Source of the DNA: Acidobacteriota bacterium
GTDB taxonomy: Bacteria > Acidobacteriota > Terriglobia > Terriglobales > Acidobacteriaceae
Assembly (NCBI GenBank): GCA_031296115.1
Contig: JARLGI010000124.1
Coordinates: 1 to 64,000 of the forward strand
Length of the DNA stretch: 64,000 bases
Reading direction: 5' to 3'
Shown here: in pieces, positions 37,823-48,697 of the stretch
Numbering within the stretch: the first letter of the stretch is position 1
Layout of the letters: each line of letters starts with the position of its first letter
Program-made: the position numbers and the translations under genes
The notes under the pieces: generated by a model
What the model was told of the DNA's origin: nothing
Seen by the model: only the letters and a program-made list of their open reading frames with translations
Database searches by the model: none

Positions 37823-39223
37823 ATGATGCACGAGAAAGTCTTAATCGTAGAAGACGAAGAGAATGAACGCACCGGCATGGCGGAGTTGATCGCCTCCTGG
37901 GGCTACCAGACCGAAACCGCCAACGACGGCGTGGAAGGGCTGGACAAGGTTGAATCGTGGAACCCCGGCATCGTGTTGACCGATCTGAAAATGCCGCGCA
38001 TGGACGGCATGCAGTTGCTGGAGGCCATCGCGACCCAGCCGCAGCAGGTTGCCGTCATCCTGCTCACTGCCCAGGGAAGCATTGATTCCGCGGTCAACGC
38101 CATGAAGGTCGGCGCCTTCGATTTCATCGAGAAGCCGGTCAATCCAACACGGCTACGCAACATCCTCAGCAACGCGGCACGCATGCGCGGCACAGAACGC
38201 GAACTGGAAGCCAGCCGCCGCAAGCTGCGCGACGTGGGCGTATTGGGCTCGCTGGTGGGGCCTTCGAAGAAGATGCAGGAGGTCTTTCGCCTGATCGAGA
38301 TGGTGGCGCCCAGCACCGCGTCGGTCCTGCTCACGGGCGAAAGCGGCACCGGCAAGGAACTGGTGGCGCGCACCATCCACTCGCTCAGCAATCGCAAAAC
38401 GAAGCCGTTTGTCGCCATCAATTGCGCGGCCATCCCTGAAACCCTGATCGAAAGCGAGGTCTTCGGACACGAAAAAGGCGCCTTCACCGGTGCGGTGGAG
38501 CGGCGCACCGGATGCTTCGAGCTGGCGGAAGGTGGCACGCTGTTGCTGGACGAGATTGGCGAGATGCCCATTGCCACCCAGGCCAAATTGTTGCGGGTAC
38601 TGGAAGACCGCAAGCTGCGCCGCCTGGGCAGCAAGTCGGAAACATCGGTGGATGTGCGTGTACTGGCGGCCACTAACAAGCCGCCGGAGGAAGCGGTGGC
38701 CCGCGGACAACTGCGCAATGACCTGTACTACCGTCTCAACGTTTTCAACATTCACCTGCCGCCTCTGCGTGACCATAAGGACGACCTGCCTGACCTGGTG
38801 CAATCGTTGCTCTCCGATATGAACGAAAAGCACAACCGCACGGTCGCCGGCATCAGCGAGGCGGTGAGGAATACATTTCAGTCCTACGCGTGGCCGGGAA
38901 ATGTTCGCGAGTTGCGTAACACCCTGGAGCGCGCTGCCATCGTCTGCGATGGTGCCCTCATCGAGCCCAAACATCTGCCGCCGGGCTTTGGGCAGGTGGT
39001 TCCGCGCGCCCCGGTGCAGGAAGCCAACGCCGTGCGCCTGGGCGTCGGCACCACAGTAGGCGAAGCCGAGCGCTTGCTTATCCTGAAGACCCTGGAAGCG
39101 ACCAACAATAACAAGACGCGCGCCGCCGAGATCCTGGGCATCAGCCTCAAGACTCTGCACAACAAACTGAAGGAATATAGCGGCCAAGCCGGCGGGCACA
39201 GCGAGGCGGCGGAAGCAAGCTAG
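37823..39223 (+). CDS. NtrC-family sigma-54-dependent response regulator
   Basis: Protein of 466 aa. Receiver domain with EKVLIVEDEENER and phosphoacceptor in GIVLTDLKMPRMDG; AAA+ domain with VLLTGESGTGKELVAR, an intact sigma-54 contact loop GAFTGA, LLLDEIGEMP, VRVLAATNKPP and the conserved YAWPGNVRELRN; C-terminal Fis HTH (NKTRAAEILGISLKTLHNKLKEY). All expected activation motifs are present, unlike the regulator at 30853-32841. The first ATG of MMHEK is chosen because homologous receivers begin there; the frame extends to a GTG at 37784. No kinase gene is adjacent. Confidence 0.93.
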   Translation: MMHEKVLIVEDEENERTGMAELIASWGYQTETANDGVEGLDKVESWNPGIVLTDLKMPRMDGMQLLEAIATQPQQVAVILLTAQGSIDSAVNAMKVGAFDFIEKPVNPTRLRNILSNAARMRGTERELEASRRKLRDVGVLGSLVGPSKKMQEVFRLIEMVAPSTASVLLTGESGTGKELVARTIHSLSNRKTKPFVAINCAAIPETLIESEVFGHEKGAFTGAVERRTGCFELAEGGTLLLDEIGEMPIATQAKLLRVLEDRKLRRLGSKSETSVDVRVLAATNKPPEEAVARGQLRNDLYYRLNVFNIHLPPLRDHKDDLPDLVQSLLSDMNEKHNRTVAGISEAVRNTFQSYAWPGNVRELRNTLERAAIVCDGALIEPKHLPPGFGQVVPRAPVQEANAVRLGVGTTVGEAERLLILKTLEATNNNKTRAAEILGISLKTLHNKLKEYSGQAGGHSEAAEAS

Positions 39224-39302
39224 AACCGGCAATTGGCAATTGGTGTTTGCACTTCGCTGAAAGCAACTGCCAAGCACCAATTACTAATTGCCAATTGACG
39301 CT

Positions 39303-39788
39303 TCACGTCGCATCGCTGTGCTTCTTCTTCAGATACCTGGCAAACATGCGATGGGGATCAATCTCAATAAAGGTCGCCGTGCTGGTGGCCAGCACCTCCC
39401 CTTCGCGATTGCGGATTTCTGCGGCTCGGTAATGCTCGCGGCCGATGACGCGCAGCTCCCAGCCCTCAACAATCAATGGCTTGAACAGCGGCACCGGTTT
39501 CATGTACTTCACTTCCATGCCCCCGGTGAGCGCGATGAGGTTGTGCAGCTTGTTTACCTTGCCCATCGCCTCATCCAGGATGGTGGCGATGATGCCTCCG
39601 TGGGCGTGCGCCGGCGGGCCGACAAAGCGCCGCGGAAGGCGGAAGCGGCAGATGAAGCGCTGCCGTTCTTTGTCCAACACAAATTTCAATTGCAGTCCGC
39701 TTTCGTTGCCGGGGCCGCACCCGAAGCACTTATTGGCGATCTGCTGCTGCTTGACCACGTGGCCATGAACCTTCTCGTGCAGGGGCAT
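39303..39788 (-). CDS. Hotdog-fold thioesterase (PaaI/4HBT type)
   Basis: Protein of 161 aa. Motifs: NKCFGCGPGNESGLQLKF, PPAHAHGGIIATILDEAMGKV (catalytic Asp/Glu region of the hotdog helix) and LATSTATFIEID near the C-terminus. It hydrolyses acyl-CoA thioesters; substrate unknown. The ATG at 39788 is chosen; a TTG at 39824 is possible. Tandem with a small hypothetical gene upstream. Confidence 0.85.
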   Translation of the reverse strand: MPLHEKVHGHVVKQQQIANKCFGCGPGNESGLQLKFVLDKERQRFICRFRLPRRFVGPPAHAHGGIIATILDEAMGKVNKLHNLIALTGGMEVKYMKPVPLFKPLIVEGWELRVIGREHYRAAEIRNREGEVLATSTATFIEIDPHRMFARYLKKKHSDAT

Positions 39789-39834
39789 GAAGACAGGATG
39801 CGGCACAACTGCGCTGGAGCGCAACTTTTGCGAA

Positions 39835-40140
39835 TCAAAACATCCGCGGGTTGTTGGGCGTACCGGAGTCGATGGTGATCTGTTCGTCGGTCTTACGGCG
39901 TGCGTACCAGCAAGGCTTGCTGCCCATCTGCGGAAAAAGTGAATTCGTGCAACTGACGTCGTGGTCGCCGGCGTAGTCGTATTCCGTGCGGCCGTTCTTC
40001 AGCTTGACCACGTAATACGTGTGCACGGTTACGCTGCCCATCGCGTCACGGTGAGGAATCTGCAGACGCAGGGACAAAAAATCGCAGAGGTAGAGCAGCC
40101 CTGCCCCGGCAATAGCGAGAATCGGCCAGCGCTTCATCAC
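39835..40140 (-). CDS. Small exported or membrane-anchored hypothetical protein
   Basis: Protein of 101 aa. It starts MMKRWPILAIAGAGLLYLCDFL, a signal peptide or anchor helix. The rest contains TYYVVKLKNGRTEYDYAGD, two Cys (VSCTNSLF, KPCWYARR) likely to be disulfide-linked, and TDEQITIDSG. No known domain. It precedes the thioesterase gene by 46 nt in the same direction. The ribosome binding site is unclear. Confidence 0.65.
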   Translation of the reverse strand: MMKRWPILAIAGAGLLYLCDFLSLRLQIPHRDAMGSVTVHTYYVVKLKNGRTEYDYAGDHDVSCTNSLFPQMGSKPCWYARRKTDEQITIDSGTPNNPRMF

Positions 40141-40333
40141 GGAATGTTCAGCGTCCGATTGTAAGCCACTCTGATGAGAGGAAGGAGCGATGAGTAATTT
40201 CGAGCTGTGAAAATTTCCTGGCGGAACGGATTGAGTTCCTTCGCAAATGCGCGCATCATAATGTCACAGAGGGGTAGGACGCGGCCGAGCAGTTGGGACG
40301 CCGCGTTGCTCACAACAACAAAGGACAGCGGTT

Positions 40334-41083
40334 TTGAGCCGGAGAACCGGTATTCGAGCACCGAAGACTTCGCAGGGTGGCGAAGGACGCGGCCCCACGG
40401 CCGGCTGGCCGGGTGGCGGGGGTGGCGGCGGCGGACGGGGCGGCGACGATGCGCCCAGCTATGGTGAGCATCTGCACCGATACCGGCTGGGAGTAATGCT
40501 CGGCCTCTCCTCGGTAGTGATGCTCTTCATCTCCTTCACTACCGCTTACGTCGTGCGCAAAGCCGGCGCGGTCTGGGACCCGGCGCACAACGATTACGTC
40601 AGCAACTGGGTGCCGCTGGCCCTGCCGCTTCGAATTCTGCTGTTCAACACCTTTGTTCTTCTCGTGAGCAGCTTCACCTTGGAGGTCGCGCGTCGCCGCG
40701 CCGCCGAAGATGTCGCGCTGGCGCCCATCGCGGACATTCCCGGCATTCGCGTCAGCGATCGCGATGCCCTTCCCTGGCTGTGGACAACGATCCTACTAGG
40801 ACTGGCTTTTCTTGGCGGACAGTTCTACGCATGGCATGTTCTACAGCATGAAAACCTGGCGTTTGGGGCAAACGCCAGCAGTTCGTTCTTCTTCATCTTG
40901 ACCGGTGTGCATGCCGTGCACTTGATTGGCGGGATCGTCGCGCTCCTGTATGCCGGGGTTAGCAGCTGGTTCCATCGGTCCCCGGAGACGCGCCGCATCG
41001 TGATTGACGTGACCGCGTGGTACTGGCACTTCATGGGCGCGCTCTGGATTTACATCTTCGCCCTGCTGTATTTTGCGCGGTAA
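40334..41083 (+). CDS. Cytochrome c oxidase subunit III family protein
   Basis: Protein of 249 aa. An unusual N-terminus has a Gly run (WPGGGGGGGGRGG). Then HRYRLGVMLGLSSVVMLFISFTTAY begins the first of about five helices; later WTTILLGLAFLGGQFYAW, SFFFILTGVHAVHLIGG and TAWYWHFMGALWIYIFALLYF match subunit III of heme-copper oxidases. The start is uncertain (TTG at 40334 used); the Gly-rich tail is typical of acidobacterial subunit III. Subunits I and II are not nearby. Confidence 0.88.
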   Translation: MSRRTGIRAPKTSQGGEGRGPTAGWPGGGGGGGGRGGDDAPSYGEHLHRYRLGVMLGLSSVVMLFISFTTAYVVRKAGAVWDPAHNDYVSNWVPLALPLRILLFNTFVLLVSSFTLEVARRRAAEDVALAPIADIPGIRVSDRDALPWLWTTILLGLAFLGGQFYAWHVLQHENLAFGANASSSFFFILTGVHAVHLIGGIVALLYAGVSSWFHRSPETRRIVIDVTAWYWHFMGALWIYIFALLYFAR

Positions 41084-41115
41084 ACAACGCGCGAGCAGGC
41101 CTCCCACCAAACATT

Positions 41116-41121
41116 TATAAT
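41116..41121 (+). promoter_or_regulatory. -10 box upstream of uvrA
   Basis: TATAAT at 41116-41121, 90 nt before the uvrA start, just after the subunit III gene. No convincing -35 at the expected distance. Confidence 0.4.
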
Positions 41122-41210
41122 AAGAAGTTTCGGCGGCCGTATTTGAAGAATTCTGTGGGGTAGCCGCAGCAAGCGGTCTTCCCCATCCTGCCCGCCGGAA
41201 CACGGTACCC

Positions 41211-44115
<2,905 letters not shown>

Positions 44116-44129
<14 letters not shown>

Positions 44130-45477
44130 ACTGGCGGCGGCAACGCTGACAGCTGCGCTTCTCGCCGCAGCCATGGCGAGCCTCGGCCTCGCCCAGGAAA
44201 GCAAGCCGACCGTCCGCCATCATCGCGTGGAAGAAGTTGTTCCCGACGACAGCAGCTCGCCCGAAGTGTCGCAGGCTGAAACCGCGCTCCAGCACAGTGA
44301 TTTCGCCGCGGCCGAACCTCTGCTGCAGAAAGCCATTGCCGCCAAGCGCAACGACTATCGCGCCTGGTTCGACCTGGGATACGTGTACAACGCGACCAAA
44401 CGCCCCACGGATGCCATAGAGGCTTACCGCAAGTCGGTGGCTCTCAAGCCCGACGTCTTCGAAGCCAACCTGAACCTCGGGATTCTCCTGGTGCAGCACG
44501 GAGACAAGGCTGAAGCGGCGAAGGTCTTGCAGGGAGCCACCCAACTTAAGCCGGAGTCACGTCCTGACGAGGGCATGGCCCGCGCTTGGCAGTGGCTGGG
44601 ACTGGCGGAACAAGATACCGACGCCAAGCAAGCACTCGCTGCTTTCTCCGAAGCGGCAAAGCTCAGTCCCAAAGATGCGCAGCCGCATCTGCTCGCGGCA
44701 CAATTGCAGCAGAAAGGTAACAACATGGATGCGGCTGCACAGGAATTTCAGGCGGCGGCCAGTCTCGATCCGAAGTCGAAGGAAGCTCTGACTGCACTGG
44801 TCGACATCTACAACAAGCAGAAGAAGTATCCCGAGGCGGAAGCCGCGCTGCGTAACCTTCTCGCTATTGATCCGTCAAACAGCCGCGCCCGTGTGCAGTT
44901 GTCGCATGTCCTGACCAGCGAGGGCAAGCACGAGGAAGCCGTCGAAGAATTGCAGAAGGGGCTGCAAGGGAATTCCGGTGACCCGCGGGCGGCGCTGGAA
45001 CTGGGTGCCATGTACGTGCAAGCCGGCAAGTACCCCGAAGCGGAGCAGCAGCTCCGGCTGGCGGTGCAGAAAATGCCGAAGGACGCGGAGGCGCACCTTG
45101 CGCTAGGCTCGCTCCTGATGCATTTGAAGAAATATCCCGAGTCGCAACAGGAACTGCTCATCGCCTTGCAGCTCAAGCCTGACTTGCCCGAGGCCTACGG
45201 CAACCTCGCCGTCGTGGCGGCGGAGAACAAGAATTACCAGCTAACGCTGAAGGCGCTGGACTATCGCGCCAAGTTTCTGCCCGAAGGCCCGGCCACCTAT
45301 TTTCTTCGCGCTACGACCTTCGATAATCTCAAGGCAGTGCCCCAGGCGGTGGATTACTATCAGCGATTTTTGGAAGCCGCCGCTGGCCAGCTCCCCGATC
45401 AGGAATGGCAGGCGCGGCATCGGTTGATGGCGCTCGACCCCAAACACGCCGACAAGTACAGTGTGAAGAAGAAGTAA
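44116..45477 (+). CDS. Secreted TPR protein
   Basis: Protein of 453 aa. ATG at 44116 lies inside the end of uvrA. Signal peptide SLSKLAAATLTAALLAAAMASLGLAQ is followed by a Pro/Ser segment and about ten TPRs (FAAAEPLLQKAIAAKRNDYRA, PTDAIEAYRKSVALKPDVFEA, DAAAQEFQAAASLDPKSKEA, GKYPEAEQQLRLAVQKMPKDAEA). TPR rods usually scaffold protein assembly; partners unknown. Second gene of the uvrA unit. Confidence 0.88.
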
Positions 45478-45478
45478 G

Positions 45479-45925
45479 ATGCTGGCCACTTTTCGATTTG
45501 CGGCGACGGTGGTTGTGCTCGCCGGTCTGGCACTGGCGGCGACCGGCCCAGACCCGGGTTTGAAGACCCGGGCCGACGCTGCAAAAGGCGGCGAGAAGGC
45601 CAAGCTCTGCCTGGAATACGCGCACCAGCAGCTTCTGCAAGCCGACACGCTCTTCAACCACGGCGAAGTGGACAAGGGCATGGCGGACATTAGCGAGGTC
45701 GTTGAGTACTCGCGCAAGGCGGCCGACGCCGCCGCCAGTTCCGGCAAGCACCAGAAGCAGACCGAGATCGAACTGCGCAAGCTCTCCAAGCGGATGCACG
45801 ACATCGGCGAAACCCTGGCCTTTGAGGACCGCGCCCCGGTGCGCAAGGCCGTCGAGGAGATCGAGCAGATACGCTCCGATCTGTTAGGCAAAATGTTTGG
45901 ACTGAAACCAGAGGGGAAATCGTGA
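45479..45925 (+). CDS. Secreted helical hypothetical protein
   Basis: Protein of 148 aa beginning one base after the TPR gene stop. Signal peptide (LATFRFAATVVVLAGLALAAT) then a helical, charged body (AAKGGEKAKLCLEYAHQQLL, YSRKAADAAASSGKHQKQTE, LRKLSKRMHDIGETLAFED). No known domain. The tight spacing puts it in the same transcript as the TPR protein and the next gene. Confidence 0.75.
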   Translation: MLATFRFAATVVVLAGLALAATGPDPGLKTRADAAKGGEKAKLCLEYAHQQLLQADTLFNHGEVDKGMADISEVVEYSRKAADAAASSGKHQKQTEIELRKLSKRMHDIGETLAFEDRAPVRKAVEEIEQIRSDLLGKMFGLKPEGKS

Positions 45926-46473
45926 TGGGTGCAACCCGGTGGCTAATGTGGGTGGTTCTGCTGACTTGCTCTTTCTCCTCCTTCTTGTCGGCGCAGCACC
46001 GCGATCCGCTGACCGAGAAAGAAGTGGACCAGATGCGCGAGTCGGCAGACTATCCCAACCAGCGCCTGGCGTTCATGGTGGGTTTCGCGCGCGCGCGTCT
46101 GGTCGCCATCGATAAGGTGCAAGCCGACAAGACGGCAAAAGACCGTCCGCTGCAAATTCACGACCTGCTGCAGGACTTTACTTCGCTGCTCGACGAGATT
46201 GACGACAACGTTGACCTTTACGCCGCGCACAAGACGGACATACGCAAGGGCCTGACGCTGGTCATCGAAGGCTCCAGCGAGTGGCAGTTGAAGCTGCGGA
46301 CCCTGAAGCAGCAGTCTCCTCCGGAAGAGTTGGACCAGTATTCCTTCGTGCTGGCCAATGCCAGCGATGCCGTCAGCGATACTGCGGACAGCGCGCGCAA
46401 GGAACTGCAGGAACAGAACCAGCTCGCCAAGGAGAAGAAGTTGAATAAAGTTTATTCGGAGCGGAAGGACTGA
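45925..46473 (+). CDS. Secreted helical hypothetical protein
   Basis: Protein of 182 aa. The ATG at 45925 overlaps the preceding TGA stop (TGATG) with GAGGGGAAA as ribosome binding site. Signal peptide (RWLMWVVLLTCSFSSFLSAQ), then helices with LTEKEVDQMRESADYPNQR and LTLVIEGSSEWQLKLRTLKQQ and a Lys-rich end. Resembles the preceding gene in style but not obviously in sequence. Last gene of the uvrA-TPR-two-protein unit, followed by a hairpin. Confidence 0.75.
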   Translation: MGATRWLMWVVLLTCSFSSFLSAQHRDPLTEKEVDQMRESADYPNQRLAFMVGFARARLVAIDKVQADKTAKDRPLQIHDLLQDFTSLLDEIDDNVDLYAAHKTDIRKGLTLVIEGSSEWQLKLRTLKQQSPPEELDQYSFVLANASDAVSDTADSARKELQEQNQLAKEKKLNKVYSERKD

Positions 46474-46490
46474 TTCAGGGCAAATGGAGA

Positions 46491-46521
46491 GGGCCGCCGA
46501 TTCCCCCGAACGGCGGCCCTT
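46491..46521 (+). terminator. Terminator-like hairpin after the uvrA operon
   Basis: GGGCCGCCG-ATTCCCCCGAA-CGGCGGCCC forms a perfect 9-bp stem, 17 nt after the last stop. Only a short U run (TT) follows. Confidence 0.65.
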
Positions 46522-46654
46522 CCCAGTGGTTCTAATACTAAACAGATGAGACGTTAGCAGTGATATCGGACGGAAACAAGACCTTGAACAAGTTCTTACA
46601 AGCCCCGACTATGGTTCGACACCTCTCCTATTTCGCAGCCAGGTGAATTGAATT

Positions 46655-47341
46655 TTGCGGCCAGATTTGCAGGAAGTATTTCAGAGGTCCTACCGCGAGC
46701 TGCGGCCGCGTGCGCCCATGCCGGAATTTCGGGTTGAATTTTATCCCTTCGCCAGCGTGAACAACACCATTCGCCTGCGCGACTCACGGCTTCACGTGCG
46801 CATCTCGGACCTGCTGGAGGGCGCACCCGAGGGCGTGCTCGAGGCCATTGCGCACATCCTGCTGGCAAAAATCTACCGCCAGCCTATCGAGCGCTTGCAC
46901 GCCACGCGTTTCCGCCGCTACGTGGGCAGTCATGACCTTCGCGCCAAAGCCCACCTGGTCCGCCAGGTGCGCGGGCGAAAGCGGATCCAGTCACCGCGGG
47001 GAATGTTCTACAACCTCGAGCCCATCTTTGACGATCTGAACGTACGCTTCTTTCATGGACTGCTGGCCCGCCCGCAGATGACCTGGAGCGAACTCCGCTC
47101 GCGGCACAGCCTGGGGCACTACGACCCGGCACACAACGCCATCGTCGTCAGCCGCATCTTCGATTATCCTCGCGTGCCGCGTTATGTCCTGGAGTACATC
47201 GTCTATCACGAGATGCTGCACCTGAAGCATCCGGTAAAACTGCGTGGCAGCCGGCGCTGCGTTCATGGGCCGGAATTCCAGGCGGAAGAAAAGCTCTTTC
47301 CAGAATTGAAAAAAGCAAAGGCATTTTTGAAGCGGCTGTGA
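46655..47341 (+). CDS. SprT-like zinc metalloprotein
   Basis: Protein of 228 aa. Zinc-binding helix YIVYHEMLHLKHP (HExxH, about residue 186) and downstream His in CVHGPEFQAEEKLFPE match the SprT/M48-like peptidase family. The N-terminal half is Arg-rich and probably binds nucleic acid. Such proteins act in DNA-protein crosslink repair in eukaryotes (SPRTN); the bacterial role is undefined. The start at 46655 lacks a clear ribosome binding site. Confidence 0.85.
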   Translation: MRPDLQEVFQRSYRELRPRAPMPEFRVEFYPFASVNNTIRLRDSRLHVRISDLLEGAPEGVLEAIAHILLAKIYRQPIERLHATRFRRYVGSHDLRAKAHLVRQVRGRKRIQSPRGMFYNLEPIFDDLNVRFFHGLLARPQMTWSELRSRHSLGHYDPAHNAIVVSRIFDYPRVPRYVLEYIVYHEMLHLKHPVKLRGSRRCVHGPEFQAEEKLFPELKKAKAFLKRL

Positions 47342-47349
47342 CCGCCGTT

Positions 47350-48348
47350 CTAGTACAGCCGGAAATTTACCTCGACATTGATCTGCACGGCTACCGGCTT
47401 GCCGTCTTTCATCGCCGGTTGAAATTTCCAGTTTTTCACGGCTTCGATGGCTCTCTCATCCAGTCCCATGCCAAGCGCGCGCGCCACCTTGACGTCGTGC
47501 GGCCGGCCATCAGCACCAACGATAAGCCACAGCAAGCACGTTCCCTGATACTTCGCTTTGCGGGCTTCTTCGGAATATTCCGGGTCAGGCGTGTCGAGAG
47601 CGCGCGGGGCCGAGACGCCACCGCCCACGCGAAACACGCCGCCCCCCACGCCGCCGCCACGACCGGGGCCAACGCCCGGACCGGTACCAGAACCTACGCC
47701 ACCGCCTGCTCCCGATCCAATGCCGCCACCGCTGCCGGTCCCGTTCGATGGAGGCCCGTTCGGCACGGCGTTCAGAGGATTGCCCAGATTTGGCATATTC
47801 GAGGCCATCTTGATTTCCGGCGGAACGACAACTGTCGGTTCCACCGCCAGCTTGGGATGGTCATTGCGGATCACTATTGCCGGAGGCGTAATCTGCTCCA
47901 TCGCCAGCTTGGGCAGTTTGCCTTTGGGAGCTTGCAGCTTGTCGTGGTCGCCGCCACCGCCGCCTCCGCCCATCGTGACGCTCTTCTTGGGCGTTATCGG
48001 CAATTGCGGCGTCAGGTCGGGGGCAATCAACATCACCGTTTCCTTCGGCTTTTCGATGTTCCTGACCGCCCGAGCGCCCAGGACGGAAATCCCGATCAGT
48101 CCCGCGACCATGAAGACATGCACCACGAGCGACATGCCGGCGCTCTGCTTCTTGTAGATGTCCTCGTCCCAGATTTCGCGGACCTGCACCGGCTTCGAGG
48201 TCAACTGCAACGGCGGCAATTTCTCGGGGAACAAAGCTGCGCGCAGATTGCTCTTCAGCGAGCTCCACAGCGACTCATTCATGTTCGTCCGCGGCAGGAG
48301 ATTTAGTTCTTCCTGCCCGGATGGGGGAATCAACACCGGATTAGCCAT
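47350..48348 (-). CDS. tonB: Energy transducer TonB
   Basis: Protein of 332 aa. One N-terminal membrane helix (SAGMSLVVHVFMVAGLIGISVLGA) follows a cytoplasmic segment; then a long Pro/Gly-rich periplasmic spacer with runs such as GVGSGTGPGVGPGRGGGVGGG, and a C-terminal TonB domain (APRALDTPDPEYSEEARKAKY, GMGLDERAIEAVKNWKFQPAM, VAVQINVEVNFRLY). It transmits proton-motive force to outer-membrane receptors. ExbB/ExbD are not adjacent. The ATG at 48348 was chosen; upstream codons are also open. Confidence 0.88.
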   Translation of the reverse strand: MANPVLIPPSGQEELNLLPRTNMNESLWSSLKSNLRAALFPEKLPPLQLTSKPVQVREIWDEDIYKKQSAGMSLVVHVFMVAGLIGISVLGARAVRNIEKPKETVMLIAPDLTPQLPITPKKSVTMGGGGGGGDHDKLQAPKGKLPKLAMEQITPPAIVIRNDHPKLAVEPTVVVPPEIKMASNMPNLGNPLNAVPNGPPSNGTGSGGGIGSGAGGGVGSGTGPGVGPGRGGGVGGGVFRVGGGVSAPRALDTPDPEYSEEARKAKYQGTCLLWLIVGADGRPHDVKVARALGMGLDERAIEAVKNWKFQPAMKDGKPVAVQINVEVNFRLY

Positions 48349-48697
48349 ATCGTCATCTACGTCCTTGGATCTGCCTGGCGCCTTCTCTCGCTGCCACGTC
48401 ATGAAGCAGCGCTTCCCATGCCAAGCCGTTCGTCGTTAAAACCCGCGACTTGCGCATAGGTTTCGCCGGAATCCACACCCAAGCCTGCAGAGGGTGTAGC
48501 TTTGGCATGCTCAACTTAGATGCTGCTCTACCCACATCGGTGTTTGCGTTTCTCGACAATAATTGAGAAGCATCCCCTCGGTAAAGGCGAGCCGTGAATG
48601 TAACCCGCTGATAGACGCGGGTTTTGCCGCTCCCTATAATGAAGGAATAAGAAACGCAACCGTTACAATTCCATGACAAGTTGAGGTGAAGCAGGAA
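48349..48697. other. Divergent intergenic region (tonB / ileS)
   Basis: 349 bases between the divergent tonB and ileS starts. It contains the ileS promoter and a small hairpin, ACCCGC-TGATAGAC-GCGGGT-TTT (48603-48625), that overlaps the -35. CATGCCAA (near 48417) and TTGGCATG (near 48505) form a distant inverted repeat. No gene or T-box leader is seen. Confidence 0.5.
48612..48640 (+). promoter_or_regulatory. Sigma-70 promoter of ileS
   Basis: -35 TAGACG (48612-48617), 17-nt spacer, -10 TATAAT (48635-48640). Start expected near 48647, about 50 nt before the ileS start codon. Confidence 0.6.

Noticed and set aside
47600-47760. Tandem CCGCC/ACC repeats as possible CRISPR or VNTR
   Set aside because: They encode the Gly/Pro spacer of TonB and show no spacer-repeat structure.
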